Below are positions 33,092 through 43,000 of a DNA stretch of 64,000 nucleotides, in pieces. Each line of letters begins with the position of its first letter. Position 1 is the stretch's first letter. The translations under genes were made by a program, and so were the position numbers. The notes beneath the pieces are model-generated. The model made no database searches, was not told the DNA's origin, and saw nothing but the letters and a program-made list of their open reading frames with translations. This DNA comes from Rufibacter radiotolerans (lineage in GTDB: Bacteria; Bacteroidota; Bacteroidia; Cytophagales; Hymenobacteraceae): the NCBI RefSeq assembly GCF_001078055.1, contig NZ_CP010777.1:2819001-2883000 (forward strand), read 5' to 3'.

Positions 33092-34360
33092 TTAGCTCTG
33101 GCGCATCACGCCTATTTTCTGGCCGTTCCAGTCTGGGAACAGCACGCTCTCCTTCTGGATATTCAGGTGCCGGCCGGCTACTTCACTGAACACACTCCTA
33201 AAGTCGGTGGTCACGGGAAGGTCGCGGCCGTCTTCCAGGTTTTCTACCGCCAGGGCAGGCACGGTGCCGTGCACCAGACCGCCGTTCACGTTATTGCCCA
33301 GAATGAACATGCAGGAACCCCGGCCGTGGTCGGTGCCGTTGCTGCCGTTCTGCCGCACGGTCCGCCCGAACTCGGTCATGGTCATCACATCCACGTCATC
33401 CTGGTAAGCCTCCAGATCGGTCCAGAAAGCCGTGATGCTCTGGCTCAGGTCATTCACGTTGCGGGCGAAGGTGCCCTGGGCAGTGCCCTGGTTAAAGTGG
33501 GTATCCCAGCCGCCGGTCTCCGTGAACGCCACTTCCAGGCCCACGTCCATCTTAATGAGCTGCGCTATCTGCTTGAGCGAATTGCCCAGCGGGCTGTTGG
33601 GGTACACGGCGTTGTTGGCCGGAATGTAATTTTTTACGTCTGCTTTCTGCAGCATTCTCAGCGCCTCAAAACTCTCCTTGCCGGTCTTGTTCAGCAACTG
33701 GGAAGAGGTCTGGTCATAGAGGTCTTCAAAGCTGTGGGAGGTAGCATTGGCTGCCCGCGGGTTCCCGCGCATCTGAATGGCAAAATCCTGCAGGTTACTG
33801 ATGGCCACGGCCGCATGGTCGCCATAAAAAGACTTGGGTAGCGAGGAGGTAAGGCTCACGGCCTGAAATGGCGTGGCAGCCTCATGGCCCAGCAACCCCA
33901 CGGCCCGGTTAAGCCAACCGCTGGGCGTACCTTTGTGGAACGGGGTACCGGCCTCCATGTAATCCTGGGCATCAAAATGCGACCGGGTGGGGTTGGGTGA
34001 GCCTACGCCGTGCACAATGGCCAGGCGCTTTTCCTGGTACAGCGGGGCGAAGGCCTGCATGGCCGGGTGCAGCCCAAAGCGGCCGTCCAGGTCAATGAGA
34101 GGGTTAGCCGCCGACTTTGCGGCCGACATGAACAGGCTGGGGCGGGCCTTCTTCAGGTATTCATCTGTGAACGGACTCACCGCCATAAGGCCGTCCATGG
34201 CCCCGCGTTGGAAAATGGTCACCAGAATCTTATTCTTTTTGTAGGGTGCCACTATTTTGTGGCTGCCGGCCGCCTGGGCCAGAAAGTTAGGCACACCGCC
34301 TATCCCGGCGGCGAACAGGGCAAGCGCCCCAGATTTCAGAAAACCCCTTCTTGATGTCAT
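33092..34360 (-). CDS. DUF1501 protein, TAT-type signal
   Basis: A 422-residue exported protein. The N-terminus has a twin-arginine type signal (SRRGFLKSGALALF). Motifs of the DUF1501 family, related to alkaline-phosphatase-like folds, include VTIFQRGAMDGL, GSPNPTRSHFDAQDYME, GGWDTHFNQG, EFGRT and TDHGRGSC. It lies 30 nt downstream of the DUF1800 gene, a known recurrent pair of unknown job. It may act on an extracellular sulfated or phosphorylated substrate, but this is inference. Confidence 0.88.
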   Translation of the reverse strand: MTSRRGFLKSGALALFAAGIGGVPNFLAQAAGSHKIVAPYKKNKILVTIFQRGAMDGLMAVSPFTDEYLKKARPSLFMSAAKSAANPLIDLDGRFGLHPAMQAFAPLYQEKRLAIVHGVGSPNPTRSHFDAQDYMEAGTPFHKGTPSGWLNRAVGLLGHEAATPFQAVSLTSSLPKSFYGDHAAVAISNLQDFAIQMRGNPRAANATSHSFEDLYDQTSSQLLNKTGKESFEALRMLQKADVKNYIPANNAVYPNSPLGNSLKQIAQLIKMDVGLEVAFTETGGWDTHFNQGTAQGTFARNVNDLSQSITAFWTDLEAYQDDVDVMTMTEFGRTVRQNGSNGTDHGRGSCMFILGNNVNGGLVHGTVPALAVENLEDGRDLPVTTDFRSVFSEVAGRHLNIQKESVLFPDWNGQKIGVMRQS

Positions 34361-34390
34361 GGCTTCGTACTTTAAGGTTTTAAAAGAGGC

Positions 34391-36394
34391 TTATCGGCGC
34401 TGAAATTCCGGAGACCCAATAATGATGCCCACTACCTGGGCCAGCATCATGTTCTGGTTTTTCCCGCCTTGGGGCTGCATGGCGGCGTACTGGCCTTTGC
34501 GCCCCTGTTTGGCTTTGGCGGGGTTCTGCTTTCTTTCTTTGCCTTTCACGTTCATGCGCGTGGTCTCGTCTTCCATCATTTCCTCTGCCTGGGCCGGCAC
34601 GGCTTTGTTGGCCGCCGCGTCTACTTTCTTACTAAAGTCCGGGTCGTTCAAAGACGGGGTGAGGCGTTTAATGGTCTCCTGCAGGTCGCGCTCGGGCATA
34701 AGGTATCCGCTGTAAACTTTCAGGGCCGCCTCAGCGCTTTCGGGTTCACGGTTCTGGTTGAGGGCCGGCAGGTTGATCTTTACCCCTGGTATGCGCTGGC
34801 TAGCCAGGGCCAACCCAAAGTTCATGCGGGTAAGCAAGGAACCGGTATTGATCCAGTACTGCCCTTTGTCCGGGAAGCCGGTAGGTGCCTGGTAGGAGTA
34901 CATCTTCTCCCCCATTCTGTTGATCCAGTTGTAGAGCTGGGTAGGGTCAGTGACCTCGGCGTTGAGGCTGCGCACCGAACTGATGGCCAGCTCAAACGGC
35001 GACTTGGTTTTTTCGCGTAGCGCCTCTTTGCCCCAGAATTCTTTGGAAGACACCATGGTAAGCAGCACCTGTTTGATATCACCGTCAGTTTTAGTGAAGG
35101 TCCTGGCCATTTCCTCTATTAGTTCTTTGGAAGGGTTATCATTCACAAAGCGGGTGGCAATCTTAGTGGAGATAAAGCGGGCGGTGGAGGGATGGTGCGC
35201 CAGCATATGGATCAGCTTCTGGCCTTCCTCATAGCCGCCGTTGGCCGGAAACTTAGTGCCTAGCACCATTTTCTCGCCTTTGTCATGCCTGTTGCCGGCG
35301 AAGAGGAAATCGCCCTCGCGCACAAACCCGTTCTGGCTGAAATTGGCCTGTTTTAGGTATTTGGCCGCCTGGGGGTTTTTCTGGTCTCCGCCGTACCCAT
35401 TCAGGCCCGGGAAGATAGTCCAGCCGGTAAAGATGCGGGCCGCCTGGGTGACATCGCTTTGGGTGTACCCGCCGTCTACGCCCAGCGTGTGCAGTTCCAT
35501 GATTTCACGGGCGTAGTTCTCGTTCAAGCCCTGCGCCTTGCGGGCCTGCCGTAGTTTCTCTACCGCCTGCATCTGCTGCATGGTGGTATCAGCGGCCTGG
35601 CGGCGGCGCAAGGCCTGCATCCGGCGCTGGTCTCGTTGCTTTTCTTCAGCCGTCATGGCTTCCATAGGGGCCGAACTCCTGAAGTTGTCCAGGTAGGTAA
35701 GCATGGCCGGCGACTTGGCCGTTGCCAGCAGCATGGTCTCAAATTTACCCAGCGCATTGGGCCTGATGGCGTCGCGCTCATAGGCGGTGATAAAATGCGA
35801 GCAGTCGTTGTCTGTAAGGGAAACGTTGAAGTGGTTAAACCAGAAACTGGTCATAAGTTCCTGCACTTGGTTCTGGGTATAGGTGGCCCGCAGGATCTTC
35901 TGGCTGATGAGTTCTTTGTAGAGTTCGCGCTGGGGCTGTAAGTCGTTTTTGCGCATGTAGGCGGCCAGCGTCTTGCGGTATTCCTCCTTGTCTCCTTTGT
36001 TGACTTCGTCTTTGTTGACTACCCCGTCTTTAATGGCCATGCGCAGCACCTGCCCTCCTTTGGGGAAGGCCTTCACCATTTGCTCGTTGCTCATTTTAAG
36101 GGTAGGGAACGCGGCCAGGCGCTGGTCTAGCGGGGCATCAGACAGGTTGGCGCCCAGTTGCTGGTCTAACCAGTTTTCCAGGCCCATCTTTACTACCTCA
36201 TCTACCTGCCCGAGCGTGGCGCCATAGGTGAAACGGCCAAGTAAATGCGCCGCCGCCTGCCGCTCCGTTAGACCTACTTTTTTGTAAGGGAAAGCCTTTT
36301 TGACGTAGCGGGTACCGGCCGTGAAGGAAAAGAGCAGGACCCCACTCAGGAGTAGCACCAATAGGGTGCACAGGTACTTAGCCTTGTTTTGCAT
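34391..36394 (-). CDS. DUF1800 protein, secreted
   Basis: A 667-residue protein with an N-terminal hydrophobic segment (CTLLVLLLSGVLLFSF). DUF1800 features are AAHLLGRFTYG, MTSFWFNHFNV, YAREIMELHTLGVDGGYTQSDV, HDKGEKMVLG and the C-terminal TRMNFGLAL. A Lys/Arg/Gln-rich tail (about 590-650) is unusual. The ATG at 36394 (MQNKAKYL) starts directly at the signal; an earlier in-frame start at 36490 adds 32 residues without signal character. It pairs with the DUF1501 gene 30 nt away. Confidence 0.87.
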   Translation of the reverse strand: MQNKAKYLCTLLVLLLSGVLLFSFTAGTRYVKKAFPYKKVGLTERQAAAHLLGRFTYGATLGQVDEVVKMGLENWLDQQLGANLSDAPLDQRLAAFPTLKMSNEQMVKAFPKGGQVLRMAIKDGVVNKDEVNKGDKEEYRKTLAAYMRKNDLQPQRELYKELISQKILRATYTQNQVQELMTSFWFNHFNVSLTDNDCSHFITAYERDAIRPNALGKFETMLLATAKSPAMLTYLDNFRSSAPMEAMTAEEKQRDQRRMQALRRRQAADTTMQQMQAVEKLRQARKAQGLNENYAREIMELHTLGVDGGYTQSDVTQAARIFTGWTIFPGLNGYGGDQKNPQAAKYLKQANFSQNGFVREGDFLFAGNRHDKGEKMVLGTKFPANGGYEEGQKLIHMLAHHPSTARFISTKIATRFVNDNPSKELIEEMARTFTKTDGDIKQVLLTMVSSKEFWGKEALREKTKSPFELAISSVRSLNAEVTDPTQLYNWINRMGEKMYSYQAPTGFPDKGQYWINTGSLLTRMNFGLALASQRIPGVKINLPALNQNREPESAEAALKVYSGYLMPERDLQETIKRLTPSLNDPDFSKKVDAAANKAVPAQAEEMMEDETTRMNVKGKERKQNPAKAKQGRKGQYAAMQPQGGKNQNMMLAQVVGIIIGSPEFQRR

Positions 36395-36565
36395 AATATG
36401 AAAGTTGAGGTTCAACACTTCTTTACCAGACACCCTATCTGCTTTCTCCCAAAAGGTATTAGAGGAAAGGTAGCGGGCCGCCCTACTCACTTAGACCTGG
36501 CAGACAGCCGAAAGTTAAATGCGGAACGTAAATAAAAATTAAGAGCCTCTGCGTGTGGTCCAGTG

Positions 36566-36604
36566 CGTTTTGGGCCCGTTTTCCTGAAAACAGGCCCAAA
36601 ACAG
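36566..36604. repeat. GTTTT/AAAAC intergenic palindrome, copy 15
   Basis: Near-perfect, with GGGCCC in the left arm and AGGCCC in the right. It ends 24 nt from the GH43 stop. Confidence 0.9.
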
Positions 36605-36628
36605 AAGCCGCTTTGGCCACAAACGGAA

Positions 36629-37780
36629 TTAGAACTCCAATACCTTTTCTTTTTTACTGGCCTTCTCTTGCTTGTGGTTGGCGGAAGGTTCAGTCATAGG
36701 TGTGCCGGCCGGAACGGGGGTCCCAAAAACAGGGTAGCCTTTTTTGTCCCAGGTGAATTTCTGCAGCCTGATGTCCCGCTCCCAACCGGGGGTGGTGGCT
36801 ATTTTAGAGTGGTAGACAATCCAGTTCTCGGTGTCATCTGGAGAGGTGGTGAAGCTGGCGTGCCCTACCCCAAACACCTTGTCGGTGCCCTGAAAAACCG
36901 GGCCGGTCTTGGTCCAGTTTTTAGGCTCCATTGGGTTGAGGGTGGTATCGCGTAAGGTAAGCTGGGCCAACCGGTATTCTTTGAGCCAGGACTCGCGGCA
37001 GGAGTAGATGATAAAGGCTTTTTCATTTTTCCGGAGCACTTGGGGGCCTTCGTTCAGGTCCAGGGGGCCGCCGGTTTCCCAGGGCTCTTCTGGCGAGGAG
37101 ATCTTCACCCGGTTGCCGCTGATGGTCCAGGGGTTGGCCATGGGCGCTATGTATAGGTGCTGCTTGGTTTTGTCAGTGGTGGCGTTCTTTTCCCAGCCCG
37201 ACCACACCGCGTACAGTTTTCCGTTCATCTGCAGGGGCGTCATGTCTATGGCCCACACCGGAGCGGCGGTGCGGTGCTGGATGCTGTCGCCGGTATAGAG
37301 CATGCCTTTGTCTACGTAAGGTCCGAAGGGGTCATCAGAGACAGACTCCAGCACCCCGGCCCGCTGATGGATGAACGGGGGGCCGCTCTCTTTGCCGGCG
37401 GCGTAGTAGATGTACCATTTCCCCTGCAGGAAATGCAGTTCAGGGGCCCAAACCGCGGCCCGGTTCCAGCCCTGCGCCGGCGCTTTCCAGACGCCTTTCC
37501 TTTCGCCCAGTTGGGTGAGGCTCTCAGATTTAGACACGTAAATGCCGCCTTTGCCGGAGCCGCAGGAATAGTACACCCCGTCTTTCTTAATCACCCAAGG
37601 ATCGGCCCCTTTGGCAATAGGGTTTGTGAAAAACGTGGCCTCGGCTTTGGCCTCTACCGAAGCCGAGCCAGGCTGCACCACCGCTGGGGCGCACCCCACA
37701 AAGAAGATGCAGGAAATTACCAGGGCCAGCACCTTACCGGTCAACTGCCTTTCCTTGCTGTATGTAAGTGAATAGCTCAT
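36629..37780 (-). CDS. GH43-family glycosidase, lipoprotein
   Basis: A 383-residue single-domain enzyme with a lipobox at FFVGC (C30). The GH43 propeller has base D60 (GADPWVI), modulator D179 (WAIDMTP) and acid E244 (LNEGPQ). There is no extra C-terminal domain. A Lys-rich tail (KQEKASKKEKVLEF) ends the protein. It resembles alpha-L-arabinofuranosidase-type GH43 members; the substrate is not certain. Confidence 0.88.
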   Translation of the reverse strand: MSYSLTYSKERQLTGKVLALVISCIFFVGCAPAVVQPGSASVEAKAEATFFTNPIAKGADPWVIKKDGVYYSCGSGKGGIYVSKSESLTQLGERKGVWKAPAQGWNRAAVWAPELHFLQGKWYIYYAAGKESGPPFIHQRAGVLESVSDDPFGPYVDKGMLYTGDSIQHRTAAPVWAIDMTPLQMNGKLYAVWSGWEKNATTDKTKQHLYIAPMANPWTISGNRVKISSPEEPWETGGPLDLNEGPQVLRKNEKAFIIYSCRESWLKEYRLAQLTLRDTTLNPMEPKNWTKTGPVFQGTDKVFGVGHASFTTSPDDTENWIVYHSKIATTPGWERDIRLQKFTWDKKGYPVFGTPVPAGTPMTEPSANHKQEKASKKEKVLEF

Positions 37781-37965
37781 AAATGTTTACGCAAATGACC
37801 AGAGGCTACTTTTCTCGGGGGCTTTCTCCCCCGGAAGAGCCAGGCTCTGTTTACAACTATTCTGCCTCCTTACCCGCATTGTAGTACCGGCAAGAAGGCA
37901 GAAAAAAGGTGGGCTTCTCAAAGAACCTGCTGCCCAAAGGGCGAAGCAAGATCCTCAGAAACTAA

Positions 37966-39408
37966 TTAAATGGCCGGCTGCTCGGCTTTCACTTCTATTT
38001 TCCAGGCATCCAGGAGTTTTTGCAGTTCGGCTACTTTCTCCGGCATTTTCTCGGCTAGGTTGGTTTTTTCAGAAGGGTCTGCTTTCAGGTTGAAAAGCTC
38101 TACCCGCGGGGTGGCGTAAAACTGGATGAGTTTATAGTCTCCCTTACGCACCGCGCTAGACATTCTTTCTTTCCAGTTGCCGGTCTCTGAGGGGTAATGC
38201 CAGTACCAGGTATCACGGGTGGGTTGCTCGCCTTTGGTCAGGAACGGCGCCAGGCTGATGCCGTCCAGCTTGTACCCGGCGGCAGGCTTGCCTTTGGCCA
38301 GCTCTAAGAAAGTAGGGTAAAAGTCCATGGTGGTTACGGGCAGGTCTGTCTTGGTACCAGCTTTGATCTGGCTAGGCAGACGCATGATGAGTGGCTCTCT
38401 TATTCCGCCTTCATACAACCAGGTTTTGTTCATGCGCAGGCCACCGTTGTTAGCCACCCCGCCGGCCCCGCCGTTGTCTGAGTAGAAAACCACCAGGGTA
38501 TTGCTGGCAAGGCCGTTTTGCTCCAGTTCTTTCATGATGCTGCCCACGCCCACGTCAATTCTCTCCAGCATGGCAGCCAGGTACGGGTTGTCCAGGTGCT
38601 TGGCCTGGTGCTTTTTGTTTTTCTCACCAAACACCTTTTCGGCCTCGCCGGCGCCGTACTTGGCGTCAAACTTCTTTTTATACTTACTCACCAGGTCCTC
38701 GGGAGCCTCTAAGGCGGTGTGCACGCTGTAATAAGAAAGGTACAGGAAGAAAGGGTTAGCTTTGTTACGCTGAATGAACTTTACCGCTTCGGCGCTCTGC
38801 CGGTCTGTGAGGTACTCGTCTTTGCTGCCGGCGGCAAAGGTGCTGATCTTGTCATAGGGGAAGAAATAGTCGCCATCGGCGATGTACTTGGTCTCTGACC
38901 CGATCACCTCATGGAAGCCGTGCTTCTCAGGGCCTCCAATGCTTTGGTTATAGTTGGTGTCCAGGTGCCATTTCCCTACCAGACCGGTGCGGTAGCCGGC
39001 CTGGCCCAGGGCCTCATTAATGGTCACGTACTTGGCCGGGTCCAGGGCGCGGTCTGTTTTGGTGCCCATAAAATCAGTGATGCCCACCCGGGCCGGATAC
39101 TGGCCCGTGATGAGACCGGCACGGGTAGGGGAACAAACCGGGGCGGCCGCGTAGGCGTTGGTGAATTTAATGCCCTGCGTGGCTAGCTTGTCCAGGTTAG
39201 GGGTTTCATTGAAGCTATTGCCGTAACACCCCAGCTCGCCCCAGCCCAGGTCATCGGCCATGATGAAAATAATGTTGGGCTGCTGCGCGCTGGCTTTGGC
39301 CGCGGCGCCCGCTGAACTTTTACCAGAGGAGGTACTTACCGCTTTGCTTTGGCAAGAGGCCTGGTGCATGACCAAAAGGGCAGCCACGTAAAGAAAGGTC
39401 TTTTTCAT
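37966..39408 (-). CDS. Sulfatase (type I, formylglycine), CSPTR
   Basis: A 480-residue sulfatase with a lipobox (ASC, C19), so it is likely a lipoprotein, followed by an Ala/Ser linker. Ca-binding residues are in MADDLGWGELG (D52, D53), the FGly site is C92 in CSPTR, and GKWHL and SDNGG blocks are intact. It lies divergent from the hybrid two-component regulator gene, whose start is 636 nt away, and is a natural candidate target for it. Confidence 0.93.
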   Translation of the reverse strand: MKKTFLYVAALLVMHQASCQSKAVSTSSGKSSAGAAAKASAQQPNIIFIMADDLGWGELGCYGNSFNETPNLDKLATQGIKFTNAYAAAPVCSPTRAGLITGQYPARVGITDFMGTKTDRALDPAKYVTINEALGQAGYRTGLVGKWHLDTNYNQSIGGPEKHGFHEVIGSETKYIADGDYFFPYDKISTFAAGSKDEYLTDRQSAEAVKFIQRNKANPFFLYLSYYSVHTALEAPEDLVSKYKKKFDAKYGAGEAEKVFGEKNKKHQAKHLDNPYLAAMLERIDVGVGSIMKELEQNGLASNTLVVFYSDNGGAGGVANNGGLRMNKTWLYEGGIREPLIMRLPSQIKAGTKTDLPVTTMDFYPTFLELAKGKPAAGYKLDGISLAPFLTKGEQPTRDTWYWHYPSETGNWKERMSSAVRKGDYKLIQFYATPRVELFNLKADPSEKTNLAEKMPEKVAELQKLLDAWKIEVKAEQPAI

Positions 39409-39795
39409 AAAAAAATAGAGGTACTGAATGTCATGTCAACCAGCCCCGTACAGGCATCGGTCTTACAAAATCTGAGGTTAGATGGTGGCTTCTGCGCATG
39501 GTTTAAAGCCCGGCGGTGCTTTTCCAAAACAATGGAATTTCACCCTGGTGGCTGAGGGAAAACTACGCGGCCTCCTGAAAACAATATTAGCGCAAACGCT
39601 GCACCCACACTATCACATTTGTGGCTATGATTGGTAAAATTGTCGAGGTATTAGGGAAAGCGCCTTTGGAGCGGGTGTTTAGGGGGTTTCTTCCCTTACG
39701 GGGCCTTTCTGTTGGTCCCAGTTTTTCTGGCAGTTTATTTAGCAGACTTGCTGCTTGCGAGTGGCATTGTTTGGTTTTCGCCAAAGGGAAAGTGC
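39409..39795. other. Divergent intergenic region, sulfatase / regulator
   Basis: No gene was found here. A segment at 39608-39643 resembles one at 52928-52963 and both lie upstream of minus-strand glycan genes. Small frames over 39587-39833 are not convincing. Confidence 0.5.
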
Positions 39796-39841
39796 CATCT
39801 GTTTTAAGCCTGTTTTCTGGAAAACATGCTTAAAACAGATG
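39796..39841. repeat. GTTTT/AAAAC palindrome, copy 16, extended arms
   Basis: A 46-nt palindrome with arms CATCTGTTTTAAGC / GCTTAAAACAGATG, perfect over 14 nt. It lies between two divergent genes. Confidence 0.9.
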
Positions 39842-40044
39842 CGGCCTACCAGGTGAAGGAAACCGTCTGAGCTGGTGCTGTTTGTTGAATCAGAAAAAAA
39901 GCCCTAATTTGATAGTCCATAATATGAATTTCTAAAAAATGAAGAGTTTAGGTTAGGAAAACGGCAGTTCCAGCGCTGTACCCGGAAAAACCTGCCCACC
40001 GTCATCGCCCTTTTTAAGCTCTCCAACTTGCAAATGCTTACCCT

Positions 40045-43000
40045 ATGTTGCCCGCTCCCTTTAGGTTTACCCTCGCTTTCCTATTCTTTTTAACCGCCGT
40101 CTGCTTCAGTTCTTCTTCGCAGGAACGCATTCGCTTCAGAAATTACACGGTGACTGACGGGTTGAGCTCCAATACGGTCTGGGCCATTGCCCAGGACGAG
40201 CAGGGGTACATGTGGTTCGGGACCAAGGACGGGCTGAGCCGGTTTGATGGGTACCAGTTCAAATCTTTCAAGTTCAACAAGAACAACCCTTCCTCGCTGG
40301 GCAACAACTTCATCAGGAAAATCACCAGGTTTGACAGCAAGACCTACTGGATAGCCACCGAGGAGGGCGTGTACCTGCTGGATCTGGAAACGGAAAGCTT
40401 CAAGCCCTTTAAGCCGCTGGGTGCACAGATGGTGTTTGACCTCCTGAAAGACAAAAAAGGCAACTTCTGGATTGCCACCGGCAGCAAAGGGCTCTACCAA
40501 TACAACCCCACTACCAAGGCGCTAAAGAACTACGTGCACCTCACCAATAACCCCAATTCCATCACCATGAACCTGGTCCGGAAACTGGCCGAGGACAACG
40601 ACGGAAACATCTGGGTGGGCACCGTGAACGGGCTGGACGTCTTCAACCCGGCCAAGAACACGTTCCGGCATTACTACGCCACTGGCAAACCTGGCAGCAT
40701 CTCTAACAGCAACGTGATTGAGCTCTACAAAGACCTGAGCGGCACCATCTGGGCCGGTACGCTCACGGGCGGCTTGTGCCGGTACAACAAAGCCACCGAC
40801 ACGTTCACCAATTACCTGAAGTCCAACGGCAATTCCATCAATGACAACATTGTCAGGGCCATTTACCAACCCAGCCCCAACAAGCTTTACATTGGCACCG
40901 AGAAAGGCCTCAACATCCTGGATATTCCAACCCAAACGTTTAAGCATTTCACCAACCAGAACAATGACCCCTTAAGCATTAGTGACAACGCGGTGTATTC
41001 CATTCTGGAAGACAAAGAGGGCGGTATCTGGCTGGGTACCTATTTTGGCGGCGTCAATTACTTCCACAGCAAAGACACCAACTTTGACCTCTTCTACCCT
41101 ACCGGCGACAAAACCGCTTTGTCGGGCAACGCCGTGAGCGCGTTTCTGGAGGAGGCGCCTGGCAAGATCTGGGTGGGCACCGAAGACGGGGGCCTGAACC
41201 TGTTTGACACCAAAACCAAGACCTTTCAGCAGTACCCCTTCGCCCCCAAACAGGAGCACCTGTCTTACCACAACATTCATGCGCTCTACAAAGACAAAAG
41301 CGGCAACCTCTGGATTGGCACTTTCTCTGGTGGCCTGAACGTGTACAATCCCCAAACGGGCAAGATCAAAAAATACCTTTCCAACCCCGCAGACCCCACC
41401 TCGCTCAGCAACAACACCGTCTACACCATTAATGAAGACCGCAAAGGCCGCATTTGGGTGGGTACCGTGGCCGGGGTGAACCTTTACAACCCGGCTCAGG
41501 ACAACTTTACCCGCATTACCCAGAAGAACCTGGACCGGGCCTGCCTCTATGATATCTATGAAGACCGCCAGGGCCTGATATGGTTTGCCACCTACAACTA
41601 CGGGTTAATAGCCCACAATCAGAACACCAATGAGTGGAAACAGTACGGAAAATCTGCCAGGCCCAAATCCATCAGCAGCAACAAAGTCATCTCCATGTTC
41701 AGTGACAAAGCCGAGAACCTTTGGCTGGGCACCGAGGGCGGCGGCCTGAATTACTTTGACCGCAAAACCCAGACCTTTACCGTGTTTGATGAGCAAGATG
41801 GCATCAATAGCTCGGTGATCTATGGCATTCTGCAGGACAAGAGCGGGCACCTCTGGCTCTCTACCAACAACGGCATTATTGAGTTTGACCCTAAAACCCG
41901 GCAGAGCAAACGCTTTGGCAAGTTTGATAACCTCCAGAGCCGGCAGTTCAACTACAAGGCCTTCCTGAAAGCCTCAGACGGAACCTTCTATTTTGGCGGC
42001 ATTAACGGGTTCAACGCGTTCCGGCCAGACAGTGTCAAGAGCATCAGCTCCCGCACGTCGGTGGCGTTCACTAACCTGCAGCTTTTCAACAAAGACGTGT
42101 CCATTGCCGCAGAAGACAGCCCGCTGCAACGCATGGTCAACTATTCCCGGTCCCTTACCCTGGATCATGACCAGTCTGTGGTGAGCTTTGAGTATGCGGC
42201 CCTGAGTTACGTGGCGCCCCAGAAAACCAGTTATGCCTTTAAGATGGAAGGGTTTGACAAAGACTGGAACTACGTGGATGACCAGCGCAAGGCCACGTAC
42301 ACCAACTTACCGGCCGGTAACTACGTGTTCAAGGTGAAAGCCACCAACAATGACGGCACCTGGAACACCCAGCCCGCCACCATGCAGATAAGAATCAGGC
42401 CGCCCTTCTATAAAACCAACCTGGCCTACGCCCTTTATCTCTTACTGGCTGCCGGGGCCTTCTATGCCATAAGGGCCAGCATCATTAAAAAGGCGCGCAC
42501 CCGAAACAAAATGAAGCTGGAGCGGCTCAAGAACAAAGAGGAGAAAGAGTTCTACAAGCAGAAGATGGACTTTTTCACCACCATGGCCCATGAGGTCCGC
42601 ACCCCGCTTTCGCTTATCACCGCGCCCCTGGAGAAACTTATCCTGTCCGGGCAAGGTGGCCCCGAGGTGCAGCAACAGCTCAAGATCATGGATGAGAACT
42701 CCAACCGCTTGCTTACCCTGGTGAACCAGCTGCTGGATTTCAGGAGGATAGAAAGCAAGATCTACACCATCAACCTGGAGAAGATGGAGCTGGTTTCTAT
42801 GGTGCACTCCCTGTACTCCCGGTTCTCCCCTATCGCTTTCCAGAAAGACCAGCAGTTCTCCATGAGCACCAAGTTGGACCGCCTGGAGGTAGAGGCCGAC
42901 CCTGAGGCCCTGACCAAGATCCTGAGTAACCTGCTCATCAATGCCTTTAAGTTTACCCGTACCAGCGTGCAGCTCAGCATTAATGAGCCCCTAAAAGAAG

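Noticed and set aside
39587..39833. Short frames between the sulfatase and the HTCS gene
   Set aside because: They overlap on both strands, include a family palindrome, and show no known domain.
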